A stretch of DNA of 43,572 nucleotides, from NCBI RefSeq assembly GCF_003351105.1, contig NZ_NKRG01000010.1, forward strand, positions 1 through 43,572, read 5' to 3'. Of the stretch, positions 42,913 to 43,572 are shown piece after piece (positions within the stretch are counted from its first letter, which is position 1; each line of letters opens with the position of its first letter). Source of the stretch: Thermosipho africanus Ob7 (lineage in GTDB: Bacteria; Thermotogota; Thermotogae; Thermotogales; Fervidobacteriaceae). Made by a program: the position numbers and the translations under genes. The notes below the pieces were generated by a model. It did not search any database. It saw nothing but the letters and a program-made list of their open reading frames with translations, and was not told where the DNA came from.

Positions 42913-43182
42913 ATGGCTTTAGTTTTAGTTAAATATGGTATAAACCATCCTGTTGAAAAACTAAAGATTGAAAGTGCAAAGGAAGATGATTCAATAGTAT
43001 TAATTCAGGATGGTGTATATTGGAATTTACAAGATTTATCATCCTTAACAAAGGCAAAGGTTTATATTCTAAAGGAAGATTTTCTTGCAAGAGGCTACAA
43101 AGAAGATGAGGCAAAATACAATTTGATAGATTACGATGGCTTTGTAGAACTCATAGAAAAGGAAGAAAAATTTATAGGCTAA
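42913..43182 (+). CDS. tusB: DsrH/TusB-like subunit
   Basis: An 89-residue small DsrE-fold protein with the TusB/DsrH core DSIVLIQDGVYWN and a KVYILKEDFLARG segment. No cysteine is present, so it cannot carry sulfur itself. I chose ATG at 42913 because GAGGTGAT lies just before it; the in-frame GTG at 42904 is inside that site. It completes the putative TusBCD complex. Its stop is within the terminator stem. Confidence 0.82.
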   Translation: MALVLVKYGINHPVEKLKIESAKEDDSIVLIQDGVYWNLQDLSSLTKAKVYILKEDFLARGYKEDEAKYNLIDYDGFVELIEKEEKFIG

Positions 43183-43207
43183 CGGGGAACTTTCCCCGTT
43201 AGTCTTT
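43179..43207 (+). terminator. intrinsic terminator after the tus operon
   Basis: Arms CTAACGGGGAA and TTCCCCGTTAG pair perfectly and are followed by TCTTTTTA. The stem includes the tusB stop codon. It separates the tus genes from the dehydrogenase gene, though partial read-through is possible since the next ribosome binding site starts about 10 bases later. Confidence 0.9.
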
Positions 43208-43226
43208 TTAGGTAGGAGGTAAAAAC

Positions 43227-43572
43227 ATGTATGAAGCAATAGTAATAGGTGGAGGGCCTGGAGGATATGTTGCAGCGATAAGGCTTTCACAGCTTGGTAA
43301 GAAAGTTGCAATTGTTGAAAAAGAAGAATTTGGTGGTACTTGTACCAATAAAGGGTGTATTCCTACTAAAGCTATGCTTACAGCCTCACACCTTTTTACT
43401 GAAATAAATGAAAAGGCAAAAAAATTTGGTATCTTAGTTAATAATGTTTCATATGATCTATCATTAATCATGAAACACATGCAAAAATCTGTTACTATGT
43501 CCAGAAAAGGCATAGAGTTTTTAATGAAAAAGAACAAGATTGATGTATTTAAAGATAAAGCAGTATTAAAAG
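43227..43572 (+). CDS. lpdA: dihydrolipoamide dehydrogenase, N-terminal part (cut by window end)
   Basis: The first 115 codons are visible and open to the window edge. They show the FAD-binding start AIVIGGGPGGYVAAIRLSQLG and the redox disulfide FGGTCTNKGCIPTKA (Cys-x4-Cys), typical of dihydrolipoamide dehydrogenase. The enzyme reoxidises lipoyl groups of 2-oxoacid dehydrogenases, the glycine cleavage system or lipoate-linked sulfur pathways; which one cannot be seen. The ATG follows GTAGGAGGT. It lies directly after the tus operon terminator. Confidence 0.9.
   Translation, partial: MYEAIVIGGGPGGYVAAIRLSQLGKKVAIVEKEEFGGTCTNKGCIPTKAMLTASHLFTEINEKAKKFGILVNNVSYDLSLIMKHMQKSVTMSRKGIEFLMKKNKIDVFKDKAVLK

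Overview
The window looks like chromosome from a low-GC member of the Thermotogota, most likely Thermosipho or a close relative. This is inferred from gene content and protein character, not from a database search. Supporting signs are strongly AT-rich DNA, Lys/Glu/Ile-rich proteins, strong GGAGG-type ribosome binding sites, frequent GTG/TTG starts, and anaerobic fermentation genes (iorAB, pduL). Flagellar and chemotaxis genes sit beside outer-envelope genes (OmpH/Skp-like, LptB-like). EF-P carries Arg at the tip of its loop, as I recall for Thermotoga EF-P. I saw no tRNA, rRNA, CRISPR array or intact insertion sequence.

Layout. 1-548: AT-rich DNA with no intact gene, holding what looks like the decayed tail of a membrane-protein gene. 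549-3073 (+): a possibly acquired three-gene unit (archaeal-type nucleotidyltransferase, SAM methyltransferase, EamA exporter). 3128-7726: an arsenic/redox cluster with a CoA-disulfide-reductase/NADH-oxidase-type flavoprotein, a CxxC mini-thioredoxin, an ArsP-type permease and an ArsR repressor on the minus strand, and a divergent MATE exporter; the promoters share TTAGT/ACTAA motifs. 7721-9902 (-): an ABC-F ATPase and a small membrane protein. 10043-20245 (+): about 10 kb of tightly packed genes (mrp, yaaR, surE, def, DEAD helicase, ompH-like, lptB, beta-propeller protein, DUF2344 protein, response regulator, SpoIIE-type phosphatase, efp, asp23-like, nusB, and a pseudopilin-like gene with an apparent ATT start). 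20228-25202 (-): purine nucleoside phosphorylase, chemoreceptor, fliR, flhB. 25326-28273 (-): ArsB/NhaD-type transporter, yqeH, pduL. 28543-31085 (+): iorAB. 31211-36740 (+): two tandem PiT phosphate permeases, a GH13 lipoprotein and a PhoU-like DUF47 protein. 36761-40691 (+): sbcCD. 40915-43182 (+): a sulfur-relay operon (tusA, thiosulfate-type YeeE transporter, dsrE/F/H-like genes), followed after a terminator by the start of a dihydrolipoamide dehydrogenase gene cut by the window edge.

Working together. The arsenic/redox cluster reads as one ArsR-controlled regulon for export and thiol redox defence. The tus cluster would import thiosulfate-like sulfur and pass sulfane sulfur along cysteine carriers. 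IorAB and PduL fit amino-acid and sugar fermentation to acyl-CoA and acyl-phosphate. The 10 kb plus-strand cluster mixes translation and envelope functions. The strongest leads for something new are the sulfur cluster with its lipoamide-dehydrogenase neighbour, the shared operator motifs around arsR, the pseudopilin-like gene with its ATT start, and the wide-spaced cysteine pair at the SbcC apex.
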